Source: an uncultured Spirochaetota bacterium (GTDB lineage Bacteria; Spirochaetota; Spirochaetia; JAFGXN01). Taken from it: a stretch of DNA of 57,690 nucleotides. Positions within the stretch are counted from its first letter, which is position 1. Every line of letters begins with the position of its first letter. The position numbers and the translations under genes are program-made. Location: contig CALXKN010000010.1 in assembly GCA_944388995.1 (NCBI GenBank), positions 1 to 57,690 on the forward strand, in the 5' to 3' direction. The notes beneath the pieces were generated by a model. The model was not told where the DNA came from. It saw nothing but the letters and a program-made list of their open reading frames with translations, and did not search any database. Below are positions 1-9,239 of this stretch, in pieces.

Positions 1-1384
1 TTATAATCACCGGAGGAGTGGAATCAGTCATTTGAATGGAGATGGAAAGAGGGGCGGAAGGATTTCCTGCGGCGTCTTTAGCGGAAATGGAGACCTGTTT
101 GATATTGACTTGGGAAGTTGGGTTATAGTAGTCGAAAAGGTTAGTATCGGCGCCCTTGTCGTGGTTAAGAGTGGTGATGAGGTCGTTAGAGGAGTCGGAA
201 TTGGAGGAGATGTAGGAGATGGAGATGGTGATGGGGTTGGAATTGGAGGAGTGGGAGTCATCTGAGGCGGAAGGGTCGTCGCCGTCGATGGAGGAGCCGT
301 CCTCAAAGATGATGAAAGGGGAAGAGGTGGAGGTGAGGGTTTGGGCGGTACCTTCAGACCAAGAGTTATCGGAAACCTGAATCTGCATCCTGGTGAAGAG
401 ATCCGTCCAAGCGGAGGAGTTGTTGTTCCACATATCGACTTCGATTTGATACATACCGTTAGAGGGTTGCTCGCCTGCGATAGTAAGTACGGGCGGTTCG
501 GTGTCGGTCTGGGGAAGAATCCAGAACTGAGCGGTTCCGGTGTTATTCTCGCTGTCGGAAACGGTCAGTTCGTAAGCGGTGACCGATCCTGCGCTGTCGG
601 TTTTCAAAGCGGTAACAAGACTGTTTTCCGCCTCTGCTGTGAGGGCGACTTTGTAGGAAATGTCGCCGTCTTCCAGGTCGTAAGCCTGAAAAAGAGGCAG
701 GGTGCTTTCAATGTAAGCCTTGATATTTTCATCCGAAGCGGAACTGCCTTGCACCTGCATGGAGAAAGGATTGTCTTCGGAACTTCCGGGACCGTCAAGG
801 ACAATTCTAGGATTAGAAGATTCGAGGACATAAACGAAAAGGGAAGCGGAGCCTGAGACGCCGGAGGAATCAGAGACGGAGTAAGAGACGAGGTAAGTAC
901 CGACAGAGGATGTATCGACGGAAGAGGCGTCGACGGAGACGGAATCGGAGAGGTCTGAGCCGTCATAAGCGAAAGCGGAGACGGAGGGAGGGGAGAAGTC
1001 AGAGTTGAGAGGGATGAGGAGAGGGTTGGCGCCGGAGATGGAGATTTGAGGAGCGAAAGCGTCGCCGACGTTGACGGTACGAAAGAGAGGGTCTGATTTA
1101 ACGCCTTTACGGTCGACGGCGACATAGGAGACTTGGTAAGAGCCTTCTTTGCCCATGTTTAAGGAGGAGATATCGCGACGGACGAGAGAGGAGACGTCGT
1201 TACCGTCGACGTCCGTGGCGATGTAGCCGTATTCGACGTAAGTGTCGTTGACGTTGAAAAAGACCTCCGACGGACCAATCAGCACAATACGCGGAGCCAC
1301 ATCAATTTCGCGTCCGTTCTGGTCGGGACACGAAACCAATAAAAACGGAATCAAAATCAAAGATAAAAACAAAAACTTTTTCAT
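1..1384 (-). CDS. Large Ig-like surface lipoprotein, 3' end beyond the window
   Basis: The frame is open from the ATG at 1384 to the left edge, giving 461 codons without a stop. The N-terminus is a hydrophobic signal ending in a lipobox (LLVSC, Cys19), so this is predicted to be a secreted, lipid-anchored protein. The body is rich in Ser, Asp, Thr and Val. It contains repeated Ig-like units of the DUF5011 or bacterial-Ig kind, with patterns such as P-x-I-x-I-x-G and G-x-Y-x-V-x-Y near residues 30-95, 95-185 and later. The start overlaps the stop of the next upstream gene as ATGA, so translation is probably coupled. It is the last visible gene of a five-gene lipoprotein operon. Codon use is mosaic: coding-strand pyrimidine runs with TCC, CTC and ATC dominate about 1-340 and 845-1250, while 345-840 looks like the neighbours. 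Ligand and function are unknown. Confidence 0.8.
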   Translation of the reverse strand, partial: MKKFLFLSLILIPFLLVSCPDQNGREIDVAPRIVLIGPSEVFFNVNDTYVEYGYIATDVDGNDVSSLVRRDISSLNMGKEGSYQVSYVAVDRKGVKSDPLFRTVNVGDAFAPQISISGANPLLIPLNSDFSPPSVSAFAYDGSDLSDSVSVDASSVDTSSVGTYLVSYSVSDSSGVSGSASLFVYVLESSNPRIVLDGPGSSEDNPFSMQVQGSSASDENIKAYIESTLPLFQAYDLEDGDISYKVALTAEAENSLVTALKTDSAGSVTAYELTVSDSENNTGTAQFWILPQTDTEPPVLTIAGEQPSNGMYQIEVDMWNNNSSAWTDLFTRMQIQVSDNSWSEGTAQTLTSTSSPFIIFEDGSSIDGDDPSASDDSHSSNSNPITISISYISSNSDSSNDLITTLNHDKGADTNLFDYYNPTSQVNIKQVSISAKDAAGNPSAPLSISIQMTDSTPPVII

Positions 1385-1812
1385 TCTTCTGTCTCCCCGG
1401 CAGAGGGCTCTTCGTCCTTCGCCTTTTCTACACGATAATAATAACTCACCCCGGATCCCTCGAGCGTCAGAACCCGTTTGTCAAAAGAAAGAGTCATTTT
1501 ATACGAATAGGTCAGCGGTTCGTCGCCGTCCGGAGTCAGCGAAAGCACATACCACTTTTCACCGTAATCGTAAGAATGCCGGACGTTGTAAGTGCCGCTC
1601 ACCGGCTCCACAATATCGGCGCCCTGAATCTGCCGCGTCCAGTTGAAGCGGAATTTTCCTTTTTCGTAATACAAGTCCAAGGTTTCCGTAATTTCGCCGT
1701 TTTCCCAGACCCAATAATCGGTCAGTCCGGCCGTGGTGGCGCTGTCAAACCCATCGGGCAGACAGGACGCCAAGGCAAAAACCGCGCTTATTAATACAAC
1801 TGCTTTTTTCAT
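1381..1812 (-). CDS. Small putative lipoprotein, 143 aa
   Basis: The 143-residue product has a signal peptide with lipobox (ALASC, Cys17) followed by a short beta-strand-rich domain. Alternating hydrophobic and aromatic segments (WVWENGEITET, KFRFNWTR, YVLSLTPDGDEPLTYSYKM) suggest a small barrel or lipocalin-like fold, but no family is recognised with certainty. A charged, Glu-rich tail closes the protein. Its stop overlaps the start of the Ig-like lipoprotein (ATGA), and it begins 9 bp after the stop of the 931-residue fibronectin-type lipoprotein, so it belongs to the same operon. It is similar in size and style, though not obviously in sequence, to the first gene of the operon at 6263-6682. 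Confidence 0.75.
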   Translation of the reverse strand: MKKAVVLISAVFALASCLPDGFDSATTAGLTDYWVWENGEITETLDLYYEKGKFRFNWTRQIQGADIVEPVSGTYNVRHSYDYGEKWYVLSLTPDGDEPLTYSYKMTLSFDKRVLTLEGSGVSYYYRVEKAKDEEPSAGETEE

Positions 1813-1821
1813 CTCACACTC

Positions 1822-4617
1822 CTACCACTTCGTTGTTCCGTAATTGACGGACGCCTGATTCCCCTTGTTAATCATAAACGAGTTGTTTTCGGGATACGGA
1901 CGCGCCGGCCAGTTGATCCGGGTAAAGTGCCACGAACTGCCGCCGCTCTTCGGATACGACGATTTTTCAGAGGGGTTCAGATCGCGGTCCCAATCGTAAC
2001 CATGCACCTGATAATCGAAGACGTCCTTCGCTCCCGTTCCCTTCATAATGATCTCCGACGGATCAAAGGTAACGGAAGAGTGTTTGTTTGCCTTCACGGT
2101 CACGTAACCGCCTTTCTTGTAAGTGCCGTCGCTCTCCGACCACAGACCCCAGAACGGACCGAAGTCGCGGACCGTCATCTGCAGATCCATGCTGCCGCTG
2201 AAATACGGAGTGGTCAGCTGAACGCCGTTGAGGGTCACCTGCCGCGGCTGGTTAGACTCCAGCGAAACCTTCATGCTCATCGACAGCTTGATCGTATAAC
2301 CGTCCCAGTCGCTGTAATTCGTTCCGTCGGTACCGCCCGAACCGCTGAGGTTGGTCACGCTTCCGACATTGAACACCATCCGGCCGCCTTTTTCCCCGTT
2401 GTGGGAAAAGCTCAGACTCGGCAGCCAGCTGACCGTCTTGTCCCACAGACACCGCGGGATGTTCAGCTGCCAAATCGAGTTGAGGGCGCAGTCGGTCATC
2501 CATTTTGCCAGGTGTGCAAACTCCTTGTCGCTCAAATCGGGGTAACCGGTTGCGGGCGTCGAATTGAGGACGGTCTCCTTGTTCCCGCCGTCGGGGGTGA
2601 GATCGACGGCAACCAGCGTGTATTTGATTTTCATAAACTGCCTCATGTCGACGTCTTTTTTGCGCATGATGCACTTCCACGCTTCGCGGTCCCACGTCGC
2701 GTAATCCCAAGTGACCGTCCCGGTCTCCTGACCCTTCGCATTGTAATCGGGCATCGGGTCGTTCCACTCGATGACGCCGGAGTTAAAGGAGTCGGCCATT
2801 GAATAAGTCGTCGTGCGCTCCGGCAGCGCCTGTCCCTGTTTTGAGAAGACTTTGGCGTCGTTCGCGTTGGTGTTGGCGGGCGGCATACTGAGCGGGTAAA
2901 CGCCGTCTTCATCGCCGTAATAGCACGTTCTTTTCAGTTTAATGTCGTACAGGTAACCGATTTCCGAATTCAAATCCAGTTCGGCGGTGACCTTGACCGT
3001 ACCGATTTCGGTTCCCTGCGACGCTTCGATGCTGATCAGCGACGGAGCCCGTCTTTCAAAGTACATGGCCTGCGTGAAATCCGACCGTCCGACAAGGTTG
3101 GCGCTTTCCGTTTCCTCCTCACCAACGCTGCTGTTTAACTCTTTCTTATACTTTTCCCCCTCTTCCGACAGCGTCACGCCGGTTGACGGATCGTAAGCGG
3201 TAACCAGCGCCGTATTGACCGGCAGAACGCGGAAGTAGAGTTTGGCGTCGGCGATGGTCGTTTCGTTTAAAATTCCGCTCAAATCGCTTTCGCTGACGGT
3301 CGTTTCCGTCGCCGTCACGGCGCCGCTGCCGATCAGCTTCCACTCGGTATCAGTGCTCGGAACGCTGCCGCTTGATCCGTCGGCCGCCAGCAGGTAGTAA
3401 CCGGCGCCGCTGAACGTCTGCGGCCACGAAACGTAAAACCCGGTGCGCTGCAGCATAATGTACGGCTGCGTTCCGGCTGCCGAAGGAATGGCCCGTCCGG
3501 TAACGCGCAGCTGTTCGCCGACTTCCGAAATATTGGGGGAAGAAAGCGATCCCGCGCCGTAGTCGTTGACGGCCGCCACGCGGTAGTAGAAGGGTTCGCC
3601 CGTCGCAACAACGGGGTCGGTGTCATACCAAACGGTAGATCCGTTGTCGGTTTTCAGGCTATCCGCATCAACAGCAATTTCCGTTCCGACGTAGTCGCCG
3701 CCGTCCAAATTCTCCTGGGTGATACGGTAAACAAAGTAACTTTCGGCGTCGGCGTCCGTCGTCCACGCCACGCGGATGGCTCCGAGAACGGCGTTTTGGG
3801 AAACGCTTTCGATATGACCTTCAGCCGGCGCTCCGGCGGAAAGCAGAGCTCCGCGGGCATAACCGCTGCGCTCCGCCGTGGTTTCGCGGTCAAAGCACGC
3901 TTCAACATAGTAATAGTAACTCTTTCCCGATTCCAGCGCGCCGCCGTTGGTGACGCTGTAATCGTCGTAGGAAAGCCCCGTAAACGCCTGATCCAGCCTT
4001 TCAAAGTTTTCGAGGTTGGGAACAACGCCTTCATACGGTTCAACGGCGCGGTAGAGGTAATAAAAAGACGCTCCGTTGACGGCTCCCCACGTGATGGTGA
4101 CCTTTTCCGTCGAAACGCGGAAATCCGCCGAAATGGTCGAGACGCCGGCCAGCGCATACCCTTCCGCCGGAGCGCTTAAAACCGATCCTTCGGTATTCGG
4201 CGAGCTCATGTTGACGGCGCGCACGTAATACCTGTAAACAACGCCCGGTTCAACCGTTCCCGCAACCAAATCATCAAAATAGAGGTCGGCAATCGGGCGG
4301 TAACCGGTCAGACGCAGCAACGCCGTCTCTCCGTCTTTTGCCTGCGTTTCCCTGTAAACATGATACTGAATTTGGGAATCGCCGTAAAACACCTGCTGCC
4401 ACGAAATGCGGATGCGGTCGCTGAAATCGCCCTGGGTGGCGCTCACCATCGTCGGAATGGGGATGGAGGCGTCAATTACATAATCGTTCTGCGGATCGGA
4501 GACTTCCACCGCCCCCGCCGTTTTACTGAACGTTCCGTTTAAACTGCGCAGCTGGTTGGCGCAGCCTACCGCCAGCAAGACGGATAAAATCAAAAGGAAT
4601 GTTTTCTTCATTTTCAT
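1822..4617 (-). CDS. Fibronectin type III repeat lipoprotein, 931 aa
   Basis: The signal peptide ends in a lipobox-like AVGC (Cys19), so the product should be anchored to a membrane from the outside. At least three fibronectin type III-like units follow, at roughly residues 50-155, 160-265 and 270-370, with a probable fourth near 385-480. They are recognised by the recurring pattern I-x-I-x-W ... Y-x-V-Y-R ... Y-Y-Y-V-x-A. The C-terminal 450 residues lose the repeat pattern and are rich in aromatic, Gly and Ser residues; their fold is unknown. The start overlaps the upstream gene by ATGA (4614-4617). In bacteria such repeats usually act as spacers in surface or carbohydrate-binding proteins; adhesion or glycan binding is an inference. 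Confidence 0.8.
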   Translation of the reverse strand: MKMKKTFLLILSVLLAVGCANQLRSLNGTFSKTAGAVEVSDPQNDYVIDASIPIPTMVSATQGDFSDRIRISWQQVFYGDSQIQYHVYRETQAKDGETALLRLTGYRPIADLYFDDLVAGTVEPGVVYRYYVRAVNMSSPNTEGSVLSAPAEGYALAGVSTISADFRVSTEKVTITWGAVNGASFYYLYRAVEPYEGVVPNLENFERLDQAFTGLSYDDYSVTNGGALESGKSYYYYVEACFDRETTAERSGYARGALLSAGAPAEGHIESVSQNAVLGAIRVAWTTDADAESYFVYRITQENLDGGDYVGTEIAVDADSLKTDNGSTVWYDTDPVVATGEPFYYRVAAVNDYGAGSLSSPNISEVGEQLRVTGRAIPSAAGTQPYIMLQRTGFYVSWPQTFSGAGYYLLAADGSSGSVPSTDTEWKLIGSGAVTATETTVSESDLSGILNETTIADAKLYFRVLPVNTALVTAYDPSTGVTLSEEGEKYKKELNSSVGEEETESANLVGRSDFTQAMYFERRAPSLISIEASQGTEIGTVKVTAELDLNSEIGYLYDIKLKRTCYYGDEDGVYPLSMPPANTNANDAKVFSKQGQALPERTTTYSMADSFNSGVIEWNDPMPDYNAKGQETGTVTWDYATWDREAWKCIMRKKDVDMRQFMKIKYTLVAVDLTPDGGNKETVLNSTPATGYPDLSDKEFAHLAKWMTDCALNSIWQLNIPRCLWDKTVSWLPSLSFSHNGEKGGRMVFNVGSVTNLSGSGGTDGTNYSDWDGYTIKLSMSMKVSLESNQPRQVTLNGVQLTTPYFSGSMDLQMTVRDFGPFWGLWSESDGTYKKGGYVTVKANKHSSVTFDPSEIIMKGTGAKDVFDYQVHGYDWDRDLNPSEKSSYPKSGGSSWHFTRINWPARPYPENNSFMINKGNQASVNYGTTKW

Positions 4618-6266
4618 GCCTCACCTCCCGCTTCACTGCTTCCTTCGCCGCCGTCACCCGTTCCGGGTTCAGGCTCCGGCTCAGGCACGGGTTCGGGTTC
4701 ATCAACCGCATCCGCCGCGACAGTCACTTCACCGCTTTCGTAAATAATTCCGGTATTGCCGGAATCGTCGACGCCGGCCACACCAAACCAGTAGCTGCCG
4801 GCCGCCAGACCGCCGATCTGCATCGAGGAAACCCCGGAAACGGTGCCGATATCCTCAAGCTGACTGAATTCGGCTTCGCCTTCTTTCTTCATATAGAGAT
4901 ACCAGCCTTGAAAACCGTTCCCTTCCATTCCCGACCAGGTAACGCTCACGCTATTGGCCTTCTCGGAAACTGCGGAAACTGTCCCGTCTTTCCAGATTTC
5001 GGCCTCGGTCGGACCGACAACATATCCGCTCGCCTTGTTCGACCACGGCATGTTGGTGTACTGCGAACCGTATTTCGGTCTGACCTGAAAATAAACGGGA
5101 ACATTCCAGATATCCTCCGCCGCCAAAGCGCTTGCGTCGGAGGAGGGAGTGTAGTCGCTGTCAACAATAATATAAAAACGGTAGACAGTCAGATTCCCCT
5201 CCGATTCGGAGTAAATCTGTGTCTGCGCAACAGGAGCACCCGCCACAGTTCCCTGGGGAGAAAAATCGGAGAAATTGTTGTTGTTGTAACCGGAAAGCCA
5301 CGGCATCTGAATATTCGTTCCCCAGGAAGCGCCCGTAAAGTTGGGAGCGCTCAGCCCGTCCAATCCGGAAGCGGAAGCGGCAACGCGGATGTCAAACTCC
5401 AGTTTGGAAAGGATACTCTTCAGTTCGGCGTCCTCCGCCACAACGTCGCCGGCGTCAAGCATTACGGTCTGAATCTCCCATTCAACCTCAAAAATACCCT
5501 TATTGCCGTCATATTTTCCTTCACCGCCCTGCCCGGCGCGCAGCCAGCGCACCTGCGGCAAAGCCCAGACTTTTTCAGCCACCGAGGAGACGCCGAGCAG
5601 ACCGGCGGCGTTAATCGGCGTAATGCGGTAATCATAGCGGTATCCGGCAACCGCCGTCTGATCAGTGTAACGGTATTTCGAATCGCTGATGTTGGCGGGG
5701 ATGTTCCTGGCCGCAATCACTTCCCATGCCGTATCGTCCGCGCCCGTCCGCCGCCGCTCAATGCGGTAAGAGTCGGCGTCTTTTGCCTGCGCATAAGTCA
5801 GCACAACCGACGTTTCCGTTCCGCGGGATCCCCAAAATTCATGACAGAATTCACTGTAAACAGTATCGTTTCCGATGACAATCGGCAGCGGCGCGCTCGG
5901 CGACGAAACCACTCCATTGATATTGACGGTTTTAATCCGCACTTCCGCCGTAAAACCTTCGTCTCCCAACTCGACAGGAAAACGGTACTGAGCCGTTTCG
6001 ACTTTCTCCGTCGCGGCGTAATCGCCGGCAACCGTCAATTCATACTCCTTCGCATTGGCGACGGAATTCCATGTGATTAAAACCGATTGCTGCGCATTTT
6101 CGGCTATCACAGAATAAGAAATACCCGACGGCGGCAAAACACCCGAAGAGGCCAACGACTCGGAGAGAACCGTCTCGTTGCCAGTCAGTTCGTCATCAAT
6201 CAGCGTTCCCCAACCGCAGCCGGCCGCCAGAAACGCCGCGCAAAAAACAGAAACCGCTCTTTTCAT
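4614..6266 (-). CDS. Fibronectin type III-like lipoprotein with acidic Pro/Glu tail, 550 aa
   Basis: The N-terminus carries a lipobox (LAAGC, Cys17). Fibronectin III-like modules are visible at about residues 45-130, 140-245 and 425-510, with the strand patterns VLITWNSV ... YELTVAG and VSVTWSG ... GWYLYMK. A less regular middle part lies between. The extreme C-terminus is a low-complexity tail of Pro-Glu repeats followed by Gly, Ser and Glu, probably an extended spacer. Both ends are coupled: the start overlaps the 139-residue lipoprotein gene and the stop overlaps the 931-residue lipoprotein gene, each as ATGA. It resembles the downstream 931-residue protein in architecture, so the two may work together or have arisen by duplication. 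Function is unknown. Confidence 0.8.
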   Translation of the reverse strand: MKRAVSVFCAAFLAAGCGWGTLIDDELTGNETVLSESLASSGVLPPSGISYSVIAENAQQSVLITWNSVANAKEYELTVAGDYAATEKVETAQYRFPVELGDEGFTAEVRIKTVNINGVVSSPSAPLPIVIGNDTVYSEFCHEFWGSRGTETSVVLTYAQAKDADSYRIERRRTGADDTAWEVIAARNIPANISDSKYRYTDQTAVAGYRYDYRITPINAAGLLGVSSVAEKVWALPQVRWLRAGQGGEGKYDGNKGIFEVEWEIQTVMLDAGDVVAEDAELKSILSKLEFDIRVAASASGLDGLSAPNFTGASWGTNIQMPWLSGYNNNNFSDFSPQGTVAGAPVAQTQIYSESEGNLTVYRFYIIVDSDYTPSSDASALAAEDIWNVPVYFQVRPKYGSQYTNMPWSNKASGYVVGPTEAEIWKDGTVSAVSEKANSVSVTWSGMEGNGFQGWYLYMKKEGEAEFSQLEDIGTVSGVSSMQIGGLAAGSYWFGVAGVDDSGNTGIIYESGEVTVAADAVDEPEPVPEPEPEPGTGDGGEGSSEAGGEA

Positions 6267-6682
6267 TTCGCGACCTCCTTTGTATAAAAGCGCTGTTTGG
6301 AAACGGTGTCGGTTTCAAGGGAATAGGTCCCCAGCACCAACATTTTCCCGCTGTTTTCCAAGGCATAAAGTTTCACGTAAGGCTTTGTGTCCTTCGGAGA
6401 AGTCGGCGTAAACGACAGAACGCGCTGTTCGTCTTCCACGTTGCCGACAACCTGCATCTCCGCGACAAAGGTCCCCTCTTCTTTGTAAACGCTCTTGCCG
6501 TCCTGTTTACGCTCGTACGTGTAAGCGCCGCCCTTATTCAGGACGTAAGTCTCTTCATACAAGACGGAAAGCTGATTGGCGTGCGAAACCCAAACCCCTT
6601 CCACGCGGTTGGAGGTTGTCATATCGCAGGCCGACATCAAAAACGCAACCAAAAGCAAAACACCGAAATACTTAATTTTCAT
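6263..6682 (-). CDS. Small putative lipoprotein, first gene of the lipoprotein operon
   Basis: This 139-residue protein has a clear type II signal (LLLVAFLMSAC, Cys19). The mature part is about 120 residues of alternating beta strands (VEGVWVSHANQL, AYTYERKQDG, YKEEGTFVAE, VLGTYSLETDT), which suggests a small lipocalin-like or similar barrel. No catalytic motif is visible. A strong ribosome binding site (TTAGGAG) precedes the ATG at 6682, and a TATAAT hexamer lies at 6731-6736 on the minus strand. It is therefore probably the promoter-proximal gene of the five-gene operon running leftwards. Its stop overlaps the next start as ATGA. Confidence 0.75.
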   Translation of the reverse strand: MKIKYFGVLLLVAFLMSACDMTTSNRVEGVWVSHANQLSVLYEETYVLNKGGAYTYERKQDGKSVYKEEGTFVAEMQVVGNVEDEQRVLSFTPTSPKDTKPYVKLYALENSGKMLVLGTYSLETDTVSKQRFYTKEVAK

Positions 6683-6730
6683 AACGCTGTTTCTCCTAAG
6701 TTAAGTACATAATAACGGAAAACCTGTTAA

Positions 6731-6736
6731 ATTATA
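6731..6736 (-). promoter_or_regulatory. Candidate -10 box of the lipoprotein operon
   Basis: A perfect TATAAT on the minus strand lies about 50 bases upstream of the first lipoprotein gene, inside the very A+T-rich divergent region 6683-6900. No good -35 hexamer is seen at the usual distance, so the promoter call rests on the -10 box alone. Confidence 0.4.
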
Positions 6737-6853
6737 ACTATTTAACAAAAAGTTTTTTTATTAATACTTTATTGCCTTTTGTTCATATTTTTATTCATCT
6801 GCCTTTCCGGAGCTCCTTCCTTCTTTATTTTGTTCCGTATCAATAAAATAGAT

Positions 6854-6882
6854 TTGACAAAGAAATTCTTCCGTGTTACCAT
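6854..6882 (+). promoter_or_regulatory. Promoter of the hexosaminidase operon
   Basis: TTGACA (6854-6859), a 17-base spacer and TACCAT (6877-6882) form a near-consensus sigma-70-type promoter. An AGGAG ribosome binding site follows at 6889-6893, seven bases before the ATG at 6901. The leader is very short. Confidence 0.65.
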
Positions 6883-6900
6883 GGCGGCAGGAGATAAAAT

Positions 6901-8829
6901 ATGAAAAAAATAGTGTTTCTGTTGATTTTTTGTCCGTCCGCGGCTCTCTGGGCGGCCGGACCGGCGCTGATTCCGCGGCCGGCGGAGGCCGTTTCCACCG
7001 GCGGAGAGGCCCGGCTGCCCTCCGCTTTGGTTTACGGCAGCTGCCCGCAGGAGGCCGAAAGCGCCGCCGCTTTTTACAACCGCATGGGAAAGGGACTTCA
7101 GACCTCAATGTCCGCGGGCGCCGGAGCCAATCTTGAACTGACGGCCGACGCTTCCCTCGGCGCGGAGGCCTACACGCTTGCCGTTGAGGACGGCCGCGTG
7201 CGGATTGCCGCCGGCGGCAAAGCCGGCTTTGTCTACGCATTCTCGGCGCTGCTGCAGCTGCAGGGACTGAAACCTTCCGAAGCGGTGAGCGTCAGCGATG
7301 CGCCGTTTCAGCCGTGGCGCGGCTTTATGCTCGATTCCGCCCGCCATTTTCAAAGCGCCGAAACGGTTCTGGCGCTGCTGGACAAACTGGCGTTTTCGCG
7401 GATCAACCGCCTTCACTGGCACTTGTCCGACAACGACGGCTGGCGCATTGAAAGCAGAAAATATCCGAAACTGAACGAAATTGCCTCCAACGTCGGCCGC
7501 TATCCCGAGTCGGAGCGCAACGGCTTTTACACGGTTGAGGAAATTCACCGCGTTCTGGACCGGGCGGCGGAACTGGGCATCACCGTTTACCCCGAAATCG
7601 ACCTGCCGGGACACGCGGCGGCTTTCGTCGAGGCGTACCCCGAATTCCTTTGTCCGACCAATCCGAGTCCCGTTTCGGTGAAAGAGCGGCTTTCCAACGC
7701 CGCCTGGACCGAAATTCTCTGCGTCGCCAACCCCGATCTCTTTCCGTTTCTGACCGGCGTTCTTGACGAAATGATTGAAATCTTCCGCAATCCCGAATAC
7801 TTTCACATGGGGGGAGACGAAGTTCCCCTCGGCATTTGGGAAAAGTGTCCGCTCTGTTCCGAAAAAATGAAGGCCGAAGGACTCGGCGAAAAAGAGCTTC
7901 TGACGGCGTTTTTGAAGCAGTACGCGGCTTATTTGGAGGGAAAAGGTATCACGCCGGTTTACTGGTGCGAATATCCGTCCCTGAAAATCAGCGACCGGGC
8001 GATTGCCCAGGTTTGGCGCGCCTTTGTCGGCAAATCCTACCTGAAAAAGTCGCTGAAAGCGGGAATCCGGACTTTGAACGCCTGCGGCGATTACGCTTAT
8101 TTGGATTATCCCGAATACCCCGGAATGTGCAAGTCGGCGTGGATGCCGCTGCTTCCCCTGAAAAAAGTTTACAACTATCCGTACCTGCCTTCGGCCCTGA
8201 CGCCCAACCGCGATCTGTTTATCGGCGGCGCCTGCACCATGTGGACGGAAGAAATCAATGAGGAGGCGGTTGACGAAACGCTCTTTCCCCGGCTCTTTGC
8301 GGTTTCCGAACAGCTGTGGACGGAAAAAAGCCTGAAAAACTTTAAGAATTTCGAAGCGCGCCTGAATACGCTGCGGCCGGTTTTTGCCGCCGTCGGCATC
8401 GGCCTCTCCGAGCCGCCGTCGCGCGAAAAGCTGCGTTCCGAAATCAGGGCGACGGTTGAATGCGACGTTGCCTTCGCCAACAACACGTGGCCCGAATACG
8501 CAGTCAACGGACGCGACGCCGACGCGTTTGTTTCGGCTTCCGCGCCGAAAGAGGGGCAGTCGTTCACCGTTATTTACGACGAGCCGAAACAAGGCTCCCT
8601 GCTTCAAATCATTTCAGGCGGGTTTTTCATCCATGACGCCCAAAACGGACGCATTGACGACGGAACGCCGGTTTTCATCCTCACTTCGCCGGACGGCGAA
8701 TGGACGCAGACCGCTTCGTTTGAAAAAGGCATAGCGGAAGCAGAGGTGACGGCGCCGGTTTACGGCGTCAGAATCGGATTCCTCAACGAGGATGAGCGCA
8801 TTTCCGTGAATGAAATTGTCATCAAATGA
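6901..8829 (+). CDS. Beta-N-acetylhexosaminidase, GH20 family
   Basis: This 642-residue exported glycoside hydrolase should remove terminal GlcNAc or GalNAc from glycans. A Sec signal (cleavage near ALWAAG) precedes an N-terminal GH20b-like domain. The catalytic barrel starts near residue 138 (WRGFMLDSARHF). The substrate-loop motif HWHLSDNDGWR lies near 175, and the diagnostic HMGGDEVP carries the catalytic Asp306-Glu307 pair. The last 150 residues form a separate beta-rich domain, possibly a sugar-binding F5/8 type. A Cys at residue 11 of the signal does not sit in a good lipobox, so periplasmic rather than lipid-anchored location is favoured. It heads an operon with a small lipoprotein and a TatD-like hydrolase, joined by an ATGA overlap at 8826. 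Substrates may be host mucin or bacterial cell-wall sugars. Confidence 0.93.
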   Translation: MKKIVFLLIFCPSAALWAAGPALIPRPAEAVSTGGEARLPSALVYGSCPQEAESAAAFYNRMGKGLQTSMSAGAGANLELTADASLGAEAYTLAVEDGRVRIAAGGKAGFVYAFSALLQLQGLKPSEAVSVSDAPFQPWRGFMLDSARHFQSAETVLALLDKLAFSRINRLHWHLSDNDGWRIESRKYPKLNEIASNVGRYPESERNGFYTVEEIHRVLDRAAELGITVYPEIDLPGHAAAFVEAYPEFLCPTNPSPVSVKERLSNAAWTEILCVANPDLFPFLTGVLDEMIEIFRNPEYFHMGGDEVPLGIWEKCPLCSEKMKAEGLGEKELLTAFLKQYAAYLEGKGITPVYWCEYPSLKISDRAIAQVWRAFVGKSYLKKSLKAGIRTLNACGDYAYLDYPEYPGMCKSAWMPLLPLKKVYNYPYLPSALTPNRDLFIGGACTMWTEEINEEAVDETLFPRLFAVSEQLWTEKSLKNFKNFEARLNTLRPVFAAVGIGLSEPPSREKLRSEIRATVECDVAFANNTWPEYAVNGRDADAFVSASAPKEGQSFTVIYDEPKQGSLLQIISGGFFIHDAQNGRIDDGTPVFILTSPDGEWTQTASFEKGIAEAEVTAPVYGVRIGFLNEDERISVNEIVIK

Positions 8830-9239
8830 AAAAATTGATTTTCTGTCTGCTTGCGCCGGTGTTCTTCTCGTGTCTGAACATCTCTTACGAGGCGCTTTAT
8901 CAAATAAAGACGGCTTCTTCGTCTCCTTATAAATTCGAGGCGGTTCTTTCCGACGGGGGAACCGCTTCGGTCTCTTCCGCTTCAGCGGCACCCCATACGC
9001 TGCTTTCCCTGCCGATTTCCCTGACGGAAAAAGAAGCGGCCGCGCTCGACGAAAAGGGCTTCCGCGCGCTTTGTCCGCCGCCGTCGGAAGTGATGAAAAC
9101 GGTCAACGTTTACACCGTCTCAACGTCTTCAGGCACGCAGACGGAAACTTTACAGCGTTCCGTGACTGTCAGCGACAGCGAATGGAGTTTCCGGCGGCTT
9201 TCGCGCAATATGGGAGCATATATTTATGAGCTTAAATAG
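8826..9239 (+). CDS. Small putative lipoprotein, 137 aa
   Basis: The 137-residue product has a type II signal peptide ending in VFFSC (Cys16), then a Ser-, Ala- and Thr-rich mature domain with no recognised family. The ATG overlaps the stop of the hexosaminidase gene as ATGA, and its 3' end overlaps the TatD-like gene by 14 bases, so the three are translated together. A link to glycan use is suggested only by position. Confidence 0.7.
   Translation: MKKLIFCLLAPVFFSCLNISYEALYQIKTASSSPYKFEAVLSDGGTASVSSASAAPHTLLSLPISLTEKEAAALDEKGFRALCPPPSEVMKTVNVYTVSTSSGTQTETLQRSVTVSDSEWSFRRLSRNMGAYIYELK

Noticed and set aside
341-856. Plus-strand 171-codon open frame
   Set aside because: It is antisense to a continuous lipoprotein frame with signal peptide and repeats; it has no ribosome binding site.
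5100-5169. Antisense open frames within the fibronectin-type genes as separate genes
   Set aside because: GC-rich codons on one strand leave open frames on the other; none has a start signal or recognisable protein pattern.
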